From the NCBI GenBank assembly GCA_030145015.1, contig JAQYWI010000129.1, forward strand, positions 1 through 15,979: 15,979 nucleotides of DNA, written 5' to 3'. This DNA comes from Desulfobacterales bacterium. GTDB taxonomy: Bacteria > Desulfobacterota > Desulfobacteria > Desulfobacterales > JAHEIW01. A model generated the notes under the pieces. It did no database searches. It worked only from the letters and a program-made list of their open reading frames with translations, and had not been told where the DNA came from. Positions 1 to 8,153 of this stretch are shown here, piece after piece (position 1 is the first letter of the stretch; every line of letters begins with the position of its first letter). Position numbers and translations under genes: made by a program.

Positions 1-675
1 CTCGGCGTCAGCAGTACAATTGGAAAATTTTAACTCGTTAACCCCCATGGCATGATTACCCAGCATGTTGTAAGCCGGTTTTGCTGAAACACCCGGCATG
101 TCCGGCTCTATCACAAAACCTGCGATTCCCTTTGCCGCCGATCCCGGGATGGTCTGAACGAAAACGGCTAAAAGGTCTGCGTTGACACCGTTTGTAACCC
201 AGGCTTTGCTTCCATTTATAATGTATTTATCGTTTTTCTCAGTAGCCAAGGTTTGGATGGATGTTGCGTCCGACCCCACATCGGGTTCGGTCAATAAAAA
301 CGCGCCAATGGCCTCACCGGACATCAACCTGTCCAGGTATCGGTCGCGCAGCGATGTGTTCTCGATAAGAGCGGCCGTAATCGTCACAATATTATGAACA
401 GCCAGGGCGCAGGCGAACCCGATATCGACCTTGGCCAATTCCTCATAAACGCGTGCAATAGTGGCTGCCGAGCTGCCGTTGCCGCCAAGTTCTTCTGGTA
501 TCCGAATACCTGCAAATTGTGAAATGGCCATCCGCAGCGTTTTTTCGGGCTGTTGTTTGGTTTGCTCCCACTGTTCTGCATAGGGCTTTAGGTGTTCATC
601 GGCAAACAATTTGGCCTTATCAATAAAGTGTTCGTCCACCGGGTTAAGTGGACCTGAGTAAAGCGAAATTGACAT
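1..675 (-). CDS. Acyl-CoA dehydrogenase, N-terminal part (3' end outside window)
   Basis: An uninterrupted reading frame runs from an ATG at 675 to the left edge, giving 225 codons with no stop; the family is usually about 380 residues, so roughly the last 40% lies outside. Residues 1-110 look like the helical N-terminal domain. The segment FLLTEPDVGSDATS (about residues 123-136) is the family signature that contacts FAD and substrate, and it is followed by a middle beta domain (NGSKAWVTNG). The catalytic glutamate would be in the missing part, so the acyl chain specificity cannot be judged. The family oxidises acyl-CoA to enoyl-CoA and passes electrons to electron-transfer flavoprotein. The start is supported by AAAAGGA about 6 bases upstream. 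It is the only evident fatty-acid or amino-acid catabolism gene here and probably begins a separate unit. Confidence 0.93.
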   Translation of the reverse strand, partial: MSISLYSGPLNPVDEHFIDKAKLFADEHLKPYAEQWEQTKQQPEKTLRMAISQFAGIRIPEELGGNGSSAATIARVYEELAKVDIGFACALAVHNIVTITAALIENTSLRDRYLDRLMSGEAIGAFLLTEPDVGSDATSIQTLATEKNDKYIINGSKAWVTNGVNADLLAVFVQTIPGSAAKGIAGFVIEPDMPGVSAKPAYNMLGNHAMGVNELKFSNCTADAE

Positions 676-737
676 GGCAAATCCTTTTTGTTTTCTAATG
701 CATTCATATTAATGTTGGAAATGGGGTTACGCTCCCT

Positions 738-766
738 TATATAATGCAGTCTACACATCGGATCAA
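738..766 (-). promoter_or_regulatory. Candidate sigma-70-type promoter of the acyl-CoA dehydrogenase gene
   Basis: Read on the minus strand there is TTGATC (761-766), a 17-base spacer and TATATA (738-743, continuing as TATAAG). It lies about 65 bases upstream of the ATG at 675. The hexamers are imperfect, so this is a pattern match only. It suggests the gene is transcribed independently of copA. Confidence 0.35.
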
Positions 767-860
767 GTATGGATAGCGGCGATGTATGCACAATCGCTGA
801 TTTTTGTGGATATCGTTTTGTAATCTGATATAAATCGCCCACCCCAAAAGTGGTGGTATC

Positions 861-889
861 TAACCCTGAACCCTGAACCTGTGAACGGT
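861..889. repeat. Short direct repeat, ACCCTGAA word family
   Basis: Just downstream of the copA stop the plus strand reads ACCCTGAACCCTGAACC followed by TGTGAAC: two tandem copies of CCCTGAA plus a degenerate third. It codes for nothing recognisable. It is one of several phrase-like intergenic repeats in this window. Confidence 0.5.
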
Positions 890-895
890 TTTGTT

Positions 896-3343
896 CTATT
901 TAATTTTGGTTTTATACAGGCGCAGGCTATTGGTCACGACCGACACACTGCTGAAGGCCATGGCCAGGGCGGCCAGGATAGGATGCAGCTGGCGCAGCAT
1001 ATTCGGCAGGGATTCGAAGGGATACAGGATTCCGGCGGCCACCGGAATTAAAATCACATTGTAACCGAAAGCCCAGAAGAGATTTTGTTTAATGGTATTC
1101 ATGGTGGCCCGGCTCAATCGGATCGCGCGGGGCACACCGCTGAGGCTGCCGCTGGAAAGAATAACATCGGCCGTTTCAATGGCCACGTCCGTGCCGGTGC
1201 CGATGGCCAGCCCGACATCGGCCTGGGCCAGGGCCGGGGCATCGTTGATGCCGTCGCCCACCATCCCGACACGTTCGCCTTTTTCCTGCAATTCTTTGAC
1301 CTTGGAAGATTTTTCTCCCGGTTTCACTTCTGAGAAGATATGGTCGATATGAACCTGGTCGCCGATGGTTTGAGCTGTCTCCAGGTTATCACCGGTTAGC
1401 ATGACCACTTTAAGATTCTGTTTCTGCAGTTCACGGATCGCTTCCGGCGAGTCGGGTTTGATTTCATCGGATACGGCAATCAGGCCGCAAAGCCGGTTTT
1501 CCCTTGCAACCACCATCACCGTTTTGCCCTGGGATTGCAGCTGCCGGATCCGGTCCGCGGCCGGCGCGATGCTGATTTCGATCTCTTTAAACCAATCGGG
1601 TTTTCCCACCCTTACCAGACTGCCGTCGATGCGCGCTTGAACCCCCAGTCCGCCGGATGCTTTAAATTCCTGCGGAGCCAGGAGAGATATTCCTCCGCTT
1701 TCGGCATGTTTGACGATGGCCTTGCCGAGGGGATGTTCCGAACCTTTTTCAACCGAGGCTCCCAGTTTCAAAAGATCTTCCGCTGTCTTGCATCCCGGCT
1801 CAATCGGTATAATGTCCACCACCGCAGGCTTGCCGATGGTGATGGTGCCGGTTTTATCCAGTACAATGGTATCGAGTTTGGTGGCGGTCTCAAGGGCTGC
1901 ACTGTTTTTGAACAAAATGCCCCTTTCGGCACCTTTGCCGGTGCCGGCCATGATGGCGGTAGGCGTCGCCAGCCCCAGGGCACACGGGCAGGCGATGACG
2001 AGCACAGCCACCAATCGGATCATGGCGGGAACGAATTCACCGGCGATACCCCACCAGATAAAAAACACCGCGATCGCCAACACGATAATGGTCGGTACAA
2101 ATATGGCGGCAACCTTATCGGCCAGGGCCTGGATGGGGGCTTTGCTGCCCTGGGCTTCCTGGACCAGCCGGATGATCTGCGCCAGGACGGTATCTTTGCC
2201 GATCGCAGCGGCTTTAAATTTTAAAAGGCCCTCCCCGTTGATGGTGCCGCCAACCACTTTATCGCCGGCGCGCTTGTCCACCGGCAGCGGTTCACCGCTG
2301 AGCATGGACTCGTCCACCGAGGATGCGCCTTCGATGACGATGCCGTCCACCGGGATGCGTTCACCCGGACGGACCAGCACCGTATTTTCCAGCTGAACCT
2401 GGGCGATGGGGACCTCTTTTTCAAGATCATTTTCAACCAGGGTGGCGGTTTTGGGTCGCAACCCGATCAGTTTGCGAATGGCTCCGCCGGTGCGCCCCTT
2501 GGTTCGGGATTCCAGCATTTTGCCCAGTTTGATCAGGGTAATGATGACCGCCGAGGTTTCAAAATAAACATGCGGGCCTAATACTGGGAAAATGAGCAGG
2601 GCCAGCGAATAAAAATAGGCCACCGAAGAGCCCATGGCGACCAGAACATCCATGTTGGCGCTTTTATTTTTAAGACTCTTGAACCCGTTTACATAATAAT
2701 CCCAGCCCGTATAAAACTGAACCGGGGTGGCCAGCGCCCAGAAAAACCAGTTGACCCAGGCCGCATGGCTCCACGCTCCGATGAGACCAAAATCTCTGGC
2801 CATGCTCCATACAAAAAGGGGCAGCGCAAAAATAACACCGACGATAAATTTGCGGGTTTGTTCCCGAATTTCAGCCTGACGGGCGATTTGTTCGGCATCT
2901 TCTTCTTCCGAAATTTCTTCAGGCGAAATCACACCGTAACCGGCGGCTTCAATGGCGGCGATCATTTCCTGCAAGGTAGCAACCCCCGGAATGTATTCTA
3001 CGGTGGCGCGCTCACTGGCAAAATTTACGGTAGCGGTGACAATGCCGGAAACCTTTTTGTTTAAGGCCCTTTCAATATTGGCGGCACAGTTGGTGCAGGT
3101 CATGCCGGTAACCGCAAATTCTACTTTGTTCGTTGGAACCGAATATCCGGAACCATCGATTTTTGCGACGACATCCTTTACTTGCAACTGAGTGGGGTCA
3201 AAGGAGATGGACGCCTGTTCGGCGGCAAAGTTGACCTGGGCATCGGATACGCCGTTCAGTTTTTTTACGCTGCGCTCGATGTTCATGGCACAATTGGCGC
3301 ATGTCATACCCGTTACCGGCAGGGTGATTTTATCGTCAGACAT
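896..3343 (-). CDS. copA: Copper-exporting P1B-type ATPase with two heavy-metal-binding domains
   Basis: This 815-residue inner-membrane pump would export Cu(I) from the cytoplasm using ATP. It has two N-terminal HMA domains with GMTCANC (Cys15, Cys18) and GMTCTNC (Cys83, Cys86), then the transmembrane region. The membrane metal site is CPC at residues 452-454, the phosphorylated Asp is 496 in DKTGT, the nucleotide-binding motif is SEHPLG, and the hinge GDGINDAP contains Asp697. The late membrane helices carry FGYN and AMAFSS, the pattern of the Cu(I) P1B-1 subgroup. Length is normal for the family. The start is the ATG at 3343 with a weak GGAT-type ribosome site. A perfect TATAAT on the minus strand (3359-3364) sits too close to the start to be a convincing promoter. 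A copper chaperone gene is two genes upstream, with cysQ between. Confidence 0.96.
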   Translation of the reverse strand: MSDDKITLPVTGMTCANCAMNIERSVKKLNGVSDAQVNFAAEQASISFDPTQLQVKDVVAKIDGSGYSVPTNKVEFAVTGMTCTNCAANIERALNKKVSGIVTATVNFASERATVEYIPGVATLQEMIAAIEAAGYGVISPEEISEEEDAEQIARQAEIREQTRKFIVGVIFALPLFVWSMARDFGLIGAWSHAAWVNWFFWALATPVQFYTGWDYYVNGFKSLKNKSANMDVLVAMGSSVAYFYSLALLIFPVLGPHVYFETSAVIITLIKLGKMLESRTKGRTGGAIRKLIGLRPKTATLVENDLEKEVPIAQVQLENTVLVRPGERIPVDGIVIEGASSVDESMLSGEPLPVDKRAGDKVVGGTINGEGLLKFKAAAIGKDTVLAQIIRLVQEAQGSKAPIQALADKVAAIFVPTIIVLAIAVFFIWWGIAGEFVPAMIRLVAVLVIACPCALGLATPTAIMAGTGKGAERGILFKNSAALETATKLDTIVLDKTGTITIGKPAVVDIIPIEPGCKTAEDLLKLGASVEKGSEHPLGKAIVKHAESGGISLLAPQEFKASGGLGVQARIDGSLVRVGKPDWFKEIEISIAPAADRIRQLQSQGKTVMVVARENRLCGLIAVSDEIKPDSPEAIRELQKQNLKVVMLTGDNLETAQTIGDQVHIDHIFSEVKPGEKSSKVKELQEKGERVGMVGDGINDAPALAQADVGLAIGTGTDVAIETADVILSSGSLSGVPRAIRLSRATMNTIKQNLFWAFGYNVILIPVAAGILYPFESLPNMLRQLHPILAALAMAFSSVSVVTNSLRLYKTKIK

Positions 3344-3663
3344 ATTCTATCCAGAGAAATTATATGGCTCGGTTTATCAATTTAACGCTTTTTAAAGTTA
3401 GAATTTTCTCACAAGCTAACACTAAATCCGAAGCACTAAATTCGAAATCCGAAACAAATTCGAATGTTCAAAATTCAAAATTCTAAAGGATTCTTTAGTA
3501 TTCAAATTAGCGGGCTTTGTGTTTCGAACATTTGATATTCGTATTTTGTATTTGTTTCGACCAATTTTATTAAATCAGGCGATATTCGGATTTCGAATTT
3601 AAAATACTAAATGGAGGATATCGAAAAACCAAATCTTGGAACATAGGCTAACACCGACCATGC
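3344..3663. other. 320-base non-coding gap upstream of copA
   Basis: The interval is AT-rich and has no supported gene on either strand. Most of it (about 3424-3610) is filled by the TTCGAAATCCGAA-type repeat listed separately. No clear rho-independent terminator for cysQ and no clear MerR/CueR-type operator for copA could be found. Confidence 0.7.
3438..3600. repeat. Inverted intergenic repeat, ATTCGAAATCCGAA word family
   Basis: The 16-mer AAATTCGAAATCCGAA at 3438-3453 has an exact reverse complement at 3585-3600. Between them lie further copies and near-copies of the words ATTCGAA, GTTCAAAATTC, TTCGAACATT and ATATTCG. The interval could fold into one long imperfect hairpin. The words contain internal palindromes (TTCGAA), so direct and inverted copies are mixed. 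Confidence 0.75.
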
Positions 3664-4506
3664 TTATCTTTGAACAATAAACCAGGGATTGTGCAGATCC
3701 TCTTTATTATAAATCAGCGGTTTTGAGGTATCGTACTGGTAGACACTGGCGCCGGCATATTCCGCAATGGCTTGACCGGCAGCCGTATCCCATTCCATGG
3801 TAGGGCCTAACCGGGGATATAAATCTGCTTTGCCTTCAGCAACCAGACAGATCTTCAATGAACTGCCCGCCGAGATGAACTCGACATCGCCGACGGCTTT
3901 GCGTTTTTCTTCGACATAGGCTTCGAGTTCGGCATTTTTGTGGGAGCGGCTGCCGACAATCGTCAGCGCTGCCCGCTGTGGATCAATAACAGGCAGTTTT
4001 GTAGATTGCCCTATTATTTGATCCACGCAAGCATGGACTGCTTCCTTTGAATCTGCCTGCCCTTCCAGCATTTCGTTGAAAGGGCCGTCTTGCAGTTTAT
4101 AGGCACCAAAATCCTGCCCCGCAAAATACAGGGTGTTTCTATCCGGGACAAAAATGGTGCCCAGCATCGGGCGGCTGTTTTCAATTAAGGCGATGTTAAC
4201 CGTAAACTCGCCGTTGCGCTTGATGAATTCTTTGGTGCCGTCCAATGGATCTACTACCCAAAAGCGCTCCCAATCTTTGCGCTGCATATAAGGTATGTCT
4301 TTACCTTCCTCGCTGAGGATCGGGATATCAAATTCCTTTAGCACATTCATTATGATTTCATGGGATTTTTGATCGGCAAGGGTCAACGGCGATTTGTCGG
4401 ACTTGTATTCCACTCCGAAATCTTCTGAATGGTACACTTCATTAATGGCATTGCCGGCAGCAATGGCCGCCTGAATCGATTTTAAAATATAAAGTTTTAG
4501 GCCCAT
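3664..4506 (-). CDS. cysQ: 3'(2'),5'-bisphosphate nucleotidase, CysQ family
   Basis: This 280-residue protein belongs to the Li+-sensitive, Mg2+-dependent phosphatase family. Metal-binding motifs are SEEGKD (residues 65-70), WVVDPLDGTKEF (Asp86 and Asp89) and the C-terminal EWDTAAGQAIAE. The family hydrolyses 3'-phosphoadenosine 5'-phosphate (PAP), a by-product of sulfation or PAPS use, and so relieves inhibition of other enzymes. It is slightly longer than E. coli CysQ (about 246 residues), with an insertion around residues 135-170. The start is the ATG at 4506; its ribosome site is weak (GCGGGT). It lies 37 bases after the copper chaperone gene and 320 bases before copA. A sister inositol-monophosphatase activity cannot be excluded from sequence alone, but the motif set favours CysQ. 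Confidence 0.88.
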   Translation of the reverse strand: MGLKLYILKSIQAAIAAGNAINEVYHSEDFGVEYKSDKSPLTLADQKSHEIIMNVLKEFDIPILSEEGKDIPYMQRKDWERFWVVDPLDGTKEFIKRNGEFTVNIALIENSRPMLGTIFVPDRNTLYFAGQDFGAYKLQDGPFNEMLEGQADSKEAVHACVDQIIGQSTKLPVIDPQRAALTIVGSRSHKNAELEAYVEEKRKAVGDVEFISAGSSLKICLVAEGKADLYPRLGPTMEWDTAAGQAIAEYAGASVYQYDTSKPLIYNKEDLHNPWFIVQR

Positions 4507-4543
4507 GTATACCCGCTGAGATTATTGAATTAATTGAATGCCG

Positions 4544-4747
4544 TTAGGCGGCCGGATAATTAATTTCGGTTAATTTATTCTTAATGCTATCTTCGGTGGC
4601 CGGCGTGTCCCATTCAACCTCAACACTTTTGCCTTCTATGTTCCCTTCCACCGTTGAAACCCCATCGAGCTCGTTTAATTCGGTTTTGATGGCATTGACA
4701 CAGTGACCGCATGACATACTGGGGATTGAAAATATTTTTTTCTCCAT
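4544..4747 (-). CDS. copZ: CopZ-like copper chaperone (single HMA domain)
   Basis: This 67-residue protein is one heavy-metal-associated domain with the metal-binding motif MSCGHC (Cys13, Cys16) in the first loop of the ferredoxin-like fold. It would carry Cu(I) in the cytoplasm and hand it to the HMA domains of the CopA ATPase encoded two genes downstream. The ribosome site is near-perfect (AAAGGAGGT, 8 bases before the ATG), suggesting high expression. The gap to the siroheme/ferredoxin gene upstream is only 15 bases, so the two are probably co-transcribed. The symbol is given for the type of protein; a mercury- or other-metal chaperone cannot be excluded. Confidence 0.88.
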   Translation of the reverse strand: MEKKIFSIPSMSCGHCVNAIKTELNELDGVSTVEGNIEGKSVEVEWDTPATEDSIKNKLTEINYPAA

Positions 4748-4762
4748 ATCGTAAGACCTCCT

Positions 4763-5566
4763 TTAAATGCCGGGGTAACGTTTGGCGATTGCATCGAAAT
4801 CCTTCGGCTGCAGAATTTGAGCAAAGCGTTTGCCGTTCCGGCTATGCTGTTTATAATAGCGAATACAATCCTGAATGATTTGCAGTACCTGCTCCTCACT
4901 ATATACACCGGGGAGTTCCTTGGCAAGCTGGGGATGCCGGCCGAGTTTGCCCCCCAGCTGTACCCGGTATCCTTTTTGGCCTTCTACCAGGCTTCCGGTA
5001 GGGCATACCGGCATGCACTTGCCGCATTTCAGGCATCGGTCACTATCAATGACCGGCCCATTCTTTTCAGGATCAAGAAAGATCGCATCTTCCTGGCAGG
5101 CCTCGACACAGGCTTCACACATCGAGCATGGCTCCCGGGTTAGAATGGGGGCACAGGCGCCGATAATACCGATGTCTTTGATTTGCGGCTGGGAGCATGC
5201 ATTCGGGCAGTCCGCCAGCGTAATTCGAAATTCATGGTGAAACTTCAAATCACCTTTTACGCTTTGTTGCAGAAAACCGAGCAAGTCTTTTTTTGCAACA
5301 TCCGCTTCAATCTGCGCGATCAACCGATCGCTGACGATCGCCCGATTCGGGCATCCACTGGGACCGAAACAGGTCTCGATCTGGTACCCTTTGATTTCTG
5401 AACTCATGCTGGTCAGATAACGGGCCTGGGTTGCTTTGACATCTGCCAGAGATACTGCCTGTTTGCCGGCTTCTATAGCCTCTTTTTCGACTCGTGCCCT
5501 TACCCGTTTCCGAACAAAAAAGGGGACTTTTTTAATCGCTTCTTCAGCTTCCGGCATCCATTTCAT
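4763..5566 (-). CDS. Small siroheme/Fe4S4 protein with PCP_red-type N-terminus and two ferredoxin clusters
   Basis: This 267-residue protein has three visible parts. Residues 1-55 (WMPEAEEAIKKVPFFVRKRV) resemble the PCP_red domain first known from protochlorophyllide reductase. Residues 60-135 carry the siroheme-[4Fe-4S] signature of sulfite/nitrite reductases: C-X5-C (Cys66, Cys72) and C-X3-C (Cys120, Cys124). Residues 147-188 hold two complete [4Fe-4S] ferredoxin motifs (Cys147/150/153/157 and Cys178/181/184/188). It has only one reductase repeat, whereas catalytic enzymes usually have two or are paired. Similar short proteins in sulfate reducers are annotated as sulfite/nitrite reductase homologues; substrate and activity are not established by the sequence. 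The start ATG at 5566 has GAGGAAA upstream, and a good promoter lies at 5629-5657. It appears to head the copZ-cysQ unit. Confidence 0.85.
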   Translation of the reverse strand: MKWMPEAEEAIKKVPFFVRKRVRARVEKEAIEAGKQAVSLADVKATQARYLTSMSSEIKGYQIETCFGPSGCPNRAIVSDRLIAQIEADVAKKDLLGFLQQSVKGDLKFHHEFRITLADCPNACSQPQIKDIGIIGACAPILTREPCSMCEACVEACQEDAIFLDPEKNGPVIDSDRCLKCGKCMPVCPTGSLVEGQKGYRVQLGGKLGRHPQLAKELPGVYSEEQVLQIIQDCIRYYKQHSRNGKRFAQILQPKDFDAIAKRYPGI

Positions 5567-5628
5567 CAGCGTTTCCTCAAAAACGGTTTAGTGGACTTCC
5601 GATTCCCCCGACATTGCGAGGGAGAACC

Positions 5629-5657
5629 AATATAATAATCCATTTTATCGTTTGCAA
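5629..5657 (-). promoter_or_regulatory. Candidate sigma-70-type promoter of the siroheme/ferredoxin gene
   Basis: On the minus strand TTGCAA (5652-5657) and TATATT (5629-5634) are separated by exactly 17 bases, giving a 4/6 and a 5/6 match to consensus. The predicted transcript starts about 55 bases before the ATG at 5566. The 218-base gap 5567-5784 contains no other convincing feature and no clear terminator for the HEAT-repeat gene. Confidence 0.5.
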
Positions 5658-5784
5658 GTTGGACGCTATGATTTGCGAGGCGGGGTTTGATCGTGGGAAG
5701 CGCATTGTCCCGAAGAAAATAAAAAGCCTTAAACGGTAGGTCTAAAACGGCTAAACCCGACAAGCGCATACCATCCTATACGGG

Positions 5785-6489
5785 TCATGATGGTGATTCG
5801 GTTTTTACCATCTGCAGCGCCTTTTCCGATATTTCACCCACCGAACGCCTTATGATATGCCCGTCGAGATAGACGTTTAATTTCGCGCTGTCGTCCTTTA
5901 ATTGGTTGAGTATGACCTCGGTTTTTTTATTTCGCAGCGCCCCTGCCGCCCATGCTGCCAATCCGCACAGATACGGATCGTCGCTCTGCATGTAAGGGTG
6001 CAGGTAATCGACCGAAGTTTTTAAAAGCTGCGGCCGTGCATGCGCAAGCCGGCCGACACCCCAGAGGGCACCTCGCTGAAGGATTTCATGTTCAAGGAAG
6101 TTTCCATCGGGCCGTATATATGAAATCAGGATACGCCAGAACTCCTGCGCCAGATTTTCATTGCGGGCCATGATTTCGCCCATGGCCTCCGGACATCCCC
6201 AGCCGATGCCGCCGGATTCATCGTTGAGCTGCCAAATGTACCGGCGCATGATCACCCGGGCAGATTCCATGTCCGAATCGGCCAACCGGTCGACAATTGC
6301 CCCCATGGCCGTTACCGCCCTCCATTTCAGTAATTCATCCAGGCTGCACAGAAATGAAAAAAGCGGGTTAATGGCCTTTCTGGCCGGCATGCGGCCTATT
6401 TCTGCCAACCCGCTTTCAAAATTTTTCTGCAGAAGAAGCGTCCGGATTTTTTTTTTAAGCTGCCGGCTGCTGATCTGATGACGGCTCAT
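5785..6489 (-). CDS. HEAT-repeat protein of the DVU0298 type, function unknown
   Basis: The product is 234 residues from the ATG at 6489; a longer frame to a TTG at 6534 exists but would overlap the ferredoxin gene by 34 bases, so the ATG is preferred. It is predominantly helical, with repeated helix pairs such as LLKWRAVTAMGAIVDRL, LQRGALWGVGRLAHA and LCGLAAWAAGALRNK, typical of HEAT or PBS-lyase-like repeats. No catalytic or metal motif is apparent, and there is no signal peptide or membrane segment. It resembles a family I recall as DVU0298 from Desulfovibrio vulgaris. It starts 11 bases after the ferredoxin stop, which itself follows the flavodiiron gene by one base, so the three probably form an operon. 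A scaffold or assembly role is a guess from the fold and position. Confidence 0.8.
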   Translation of the reverse strand: MSRHQISSRQLKKKIRTLLLQKNFESGLAEIGRMPARKAINPLFSFLCSLDELLKWRAVTAMGAIVDRLADSDMESARVIMRRYIWQLNDESGGIGWGCPEAMGEIMARNENLAQEFWRILISYIRPDGNFLEHEILQRGALWGVGRLAHARPQLLKTSVDYLHPYMQSDDPYLCGLAAWAAGALRNKKTEVILNQLKDDSAKLNVYLDGHIIRRSVGEISEKALQMVKTESPS

Positions 6490-6500
6490 GATCGGATTCG

Positions 6501-6689
6501 TTACTTTTCCCAGTAAATACAATCGACGGGACAATATTTTATGGCGTCATTTACGTCAGATTCAGGATAGACCGTTAATTCAATGACTTCGATATAACCG
6601 GCATCATTTAATCGAAATGCCTGCGGGCATGTTTCCACGCACACACCGCATACGATACACTCACTGAGTTCAACGATTGGAACGTTCAT
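6501..6689 (-). CDS. Small ferredoxin, single [4Fe-4S] cluster
   Basis: The product is 62 residues. The motif C-X2-C-X2-C-X3-CP (Cys11, 14, 17, 21) and a distant CPVDC (Cys53, Cys57) indicate one [4Fe-4S] cluster, most likely held by Cys11, 14, 17 and 53 as in Desulfovibrio-type ferredoxins; the second CxxCxxC is absent. Cys21 and Cys57 are spare and could form a disulfide. The start was placed at the ATG at 6689, one base after the flavodiiron stop codon (TAAAATG), rather than the upstream in-frame codons that would overlap that gene by about 75 bases. The junction suggests translational coupling, making this an obvious candidate electron donor or partner of the flavodiiron protein. Confidence 0.9.
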   Translation of the reverse strand: MNVPIVELSECIVCGVCVETCPQAFRLNDAGYIEVIELTVYPESDVNDAIKYCPVDCIYWEK

Positions 6690-6690
6690 T

Positions 6691-7875
6691 TTATTCTTTA
6701 ACTGCGTTTCCAATTTTACGGCCATACGCATAACAATTATCGAGTCCTTCTTTGTCCGGCACATACTGAATTTTTAGGCCCGGATCGATAATATTAAATT
6801 TCATCGCTTCAAGCTCTTTTGTGATCATTTTTACCGCCTCACCGCTCCATCCATAGGATCCAAATGCAGCGCCGATTTTATTTAGCGGTTTCAGTCCCCT
6901 CATATAGCATAAAAAATCCGCCAGAGAGGGAAACAGCCCGTTGTTGAGCGTCGGCCCGCCCACGACGATTGCCTTGGCGTCAAAAACTTCGGTCATGACT
7001 TCGCTGCGGTGCCATTTTCGCAAATGCAGGGGCTTGGTCGGCACCCCTTCTTTATTCATACCGGCGGCGATGGCTTCAGCCATTTTTTCGGTACTGTGCC
7101 ACATGGTATCGTATATCACCACCGCTTTCTTTTCGGGTATTTGTTCGCACCATTTTGCATAGGTATTAATGATCTTGGCCGGATCTTTGCGCCAGATAAC
7201 CCCATGATCGGGGCAGATCATGTTAAATTCCATACCCGAGTCGATGATATTCTGAAGGTATTTCTTTATTAACGGGACGTAAAGAAGCAAAATGTTGGCG
7301 AAGTACTTCTTCGCATGGATCATGATGGCATCGCCCGTCTGGTCGTCAAACCGCTCGGGGCCTGCAAAATGCTGGCCGAAGCCGTCACTGGAAAAAAGAA
7401 TTTTTTCTTCTTTTAAATAGGTAAACATGCTGTCGGGCCAATGGACCATGCGGGTTTCCAGAAAGCTCAGTGTTTTATTGCCCAGGCTCAGCTCCTGGCC
7501 GGTCCCGACGGGATGATAATTCCAGTTGTGGGAAAAATGGCGGGGCAGATTCTTGCTGCCCATTTTTGAGCAATACAGGGGCTTGTCCTCTCCAACCCGG
7601 TGCATCACGCGAGCCAACCCGCCGGAATGGTCCAACTCCGTGTGGTTGCTTATGACATAGTCAATCTTTTTGGGATCTACGATTGCGGAAATATTATCGA
7701 GCAATTGATCCGCAAAAGCCTTTTTGACGGTGTCAAGCAACGCTATTTTTTGATCGACAATTAAAAACGCGTTATAGGTTGTCCCCAGATCGGTCGAGTA
7801 TCCGTGAAAATCCCTGATGTTCCAGTCGGTAACGCCAACATCATAAACTCCTGGTGCAATTTCTAATGGTTCCAT
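6691..7875 (-). CDS. fprA: Flavodiiron protein (rubredoxin:oxygen oxidoreductase, FprA type)
   Basis: This 394-residue cytoplasmic enzyme reduces O2 to water (some members reduce NO to N2O). The N-terminal metallo-beta-lactamase-like domain holds the di-iron site: HTELDH (His78, Glu80, Asp82, His83), His145, Asp164 and His224, matching the ligand set of Desulfovibrio gigas ROO. From about residue 249 there is a flavodoxin domain (VVIYDTMWHSTEKMAEAI and later SYGWSGEA) that binds FMN. I chose the ATG at 7875 because GGAGAAGGAT precedes it directly; a GTG at 7914 would add 13 residues without a ribosome site. Two rubredoxin genes lie 313 bases upstream, and a ferredoxin starts one base downstream. 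Rubredoxin is the known donor in Desulfovibrio. Confidence 0.95.
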   Translation of the reverse strand: MEPLEIAPGVYDVGVTDWNIRDFHGYSTDLGTTYNAFLIVDQKIALLDTVKKAFADQLLDNISAIVDPKKIDYVISNHTELDHSGGLARVMHRVGEDKPLYCSKMGSKNLPRHFSHNWNYHPVGTGQELSLGNKTLSFLETRMVHWPDSMFTYLKEEKILFSSDGFGQHFAGPERFDDQTGDAIMIHAKKYFANILLLYVPLIKKYLQNIIDSGMEFNMICPDHGVIWRKDPAKIINTYAKWCEQIPEKKAVVIYDTMWHSTEKMAEAIAAGMNKEGVPTKPLHLRKWHRSEVMTEVFDAKAIVVGGPTLNNGLFPSLADFLCYMRGLKPLNKIGAAFGSYGWSGEAVKMITKELEAMKFNIIDPGLKIQYVPDKEGLDNCYAYGRKIGNAVKE

Positions 7876-7979
7876 ATCCTTCTCCAGTCTGGTGATGTTC
7901 TGTTTATACCCCACGCCACCTGCCGGCTAATAAATACATTTCCGGCGTTTTTTCTCCTGCGGTCACCTTCAACTAAAAA

Positions 7980-8035
7980 TATTTGATGCCCTTTTCGTCA
8001 GCGGATATTTCGCCGGCACAAAAGGGCATCGAATA
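7980..8035 (-). terminator. Hairpin, probable terminator after the rubredoxin genes
   Basis: GATGCCCTTTT (7985-7995) and AAAAGGGCATC (8020-8030) are exact reverse complements, and the stem extends outward to 16 pairs with one G-T pair. In the minus-strand transcript the stem is followed by AAATATTTTTAG. The loop is long (24 bases), so it could be a regulatory hairpin or processing site, not necessarily a simple terminator. Confidence 0.5.
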
Positions 8036-8106
8036 CGGTTTTTGCCGCCATCCATAATAATGTTCCGAACTGCGGAATTGCGCTATCAGCGGTTGCACGG
8101 GTGTAC

Positions 8107-8153
8107 GGTTGTAGAAAAAAATGTTTAAGTACCGCAACATTTTTTTGGCAACC
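8107..8153 (-). terminator. AT-rich hairpin directly after the rubredoxin stop, possible terminator
   Basis: AAAAAAATGTT (8115-8125) and AACATTTTTTT (8136-8146) are exact reverse complements around a 10-base loop, with an outer GGTTG/CAACC pair (8107-8111, 8149-8153). In the minus-strand transcript the 3' arm ends in seven T. It lies 36 bases after the rubredoxin stop, and could act on either strand. Confidence 0.45.

Noticed and set aside
588..842. An 84-codon minus-strand frame between copA and the acyl-CoA dehydrogenase
   Set aside because: It overlaps the dehydrogenase start and its likely promoter, has no ribosome site, and looks like non-coding translation.
1535..2396. Two long overlapping plus-strand open frames of about 229 codons
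   Set aside because: They are antisense shadows of copA, whose motifs are intact on the minus strand. Their translations have no recognisable domain.
3344..3663. Copper-responsive (CueR-type) promoter for copA
   Set aside because: A perfect TATAAT exists at 3359-3364 but would leave a leader of only about 8 bases. No 19-base-spaced dyad element or regulator gene is seen.
5566..5769. A 67-codon minus-strand frame upstream of the siroheme/ferredoxin gene
   Set aside because: It covers the promoter candidate and ends at the next gene's start. Its composition is unlike protein and no homologue comes to mind.
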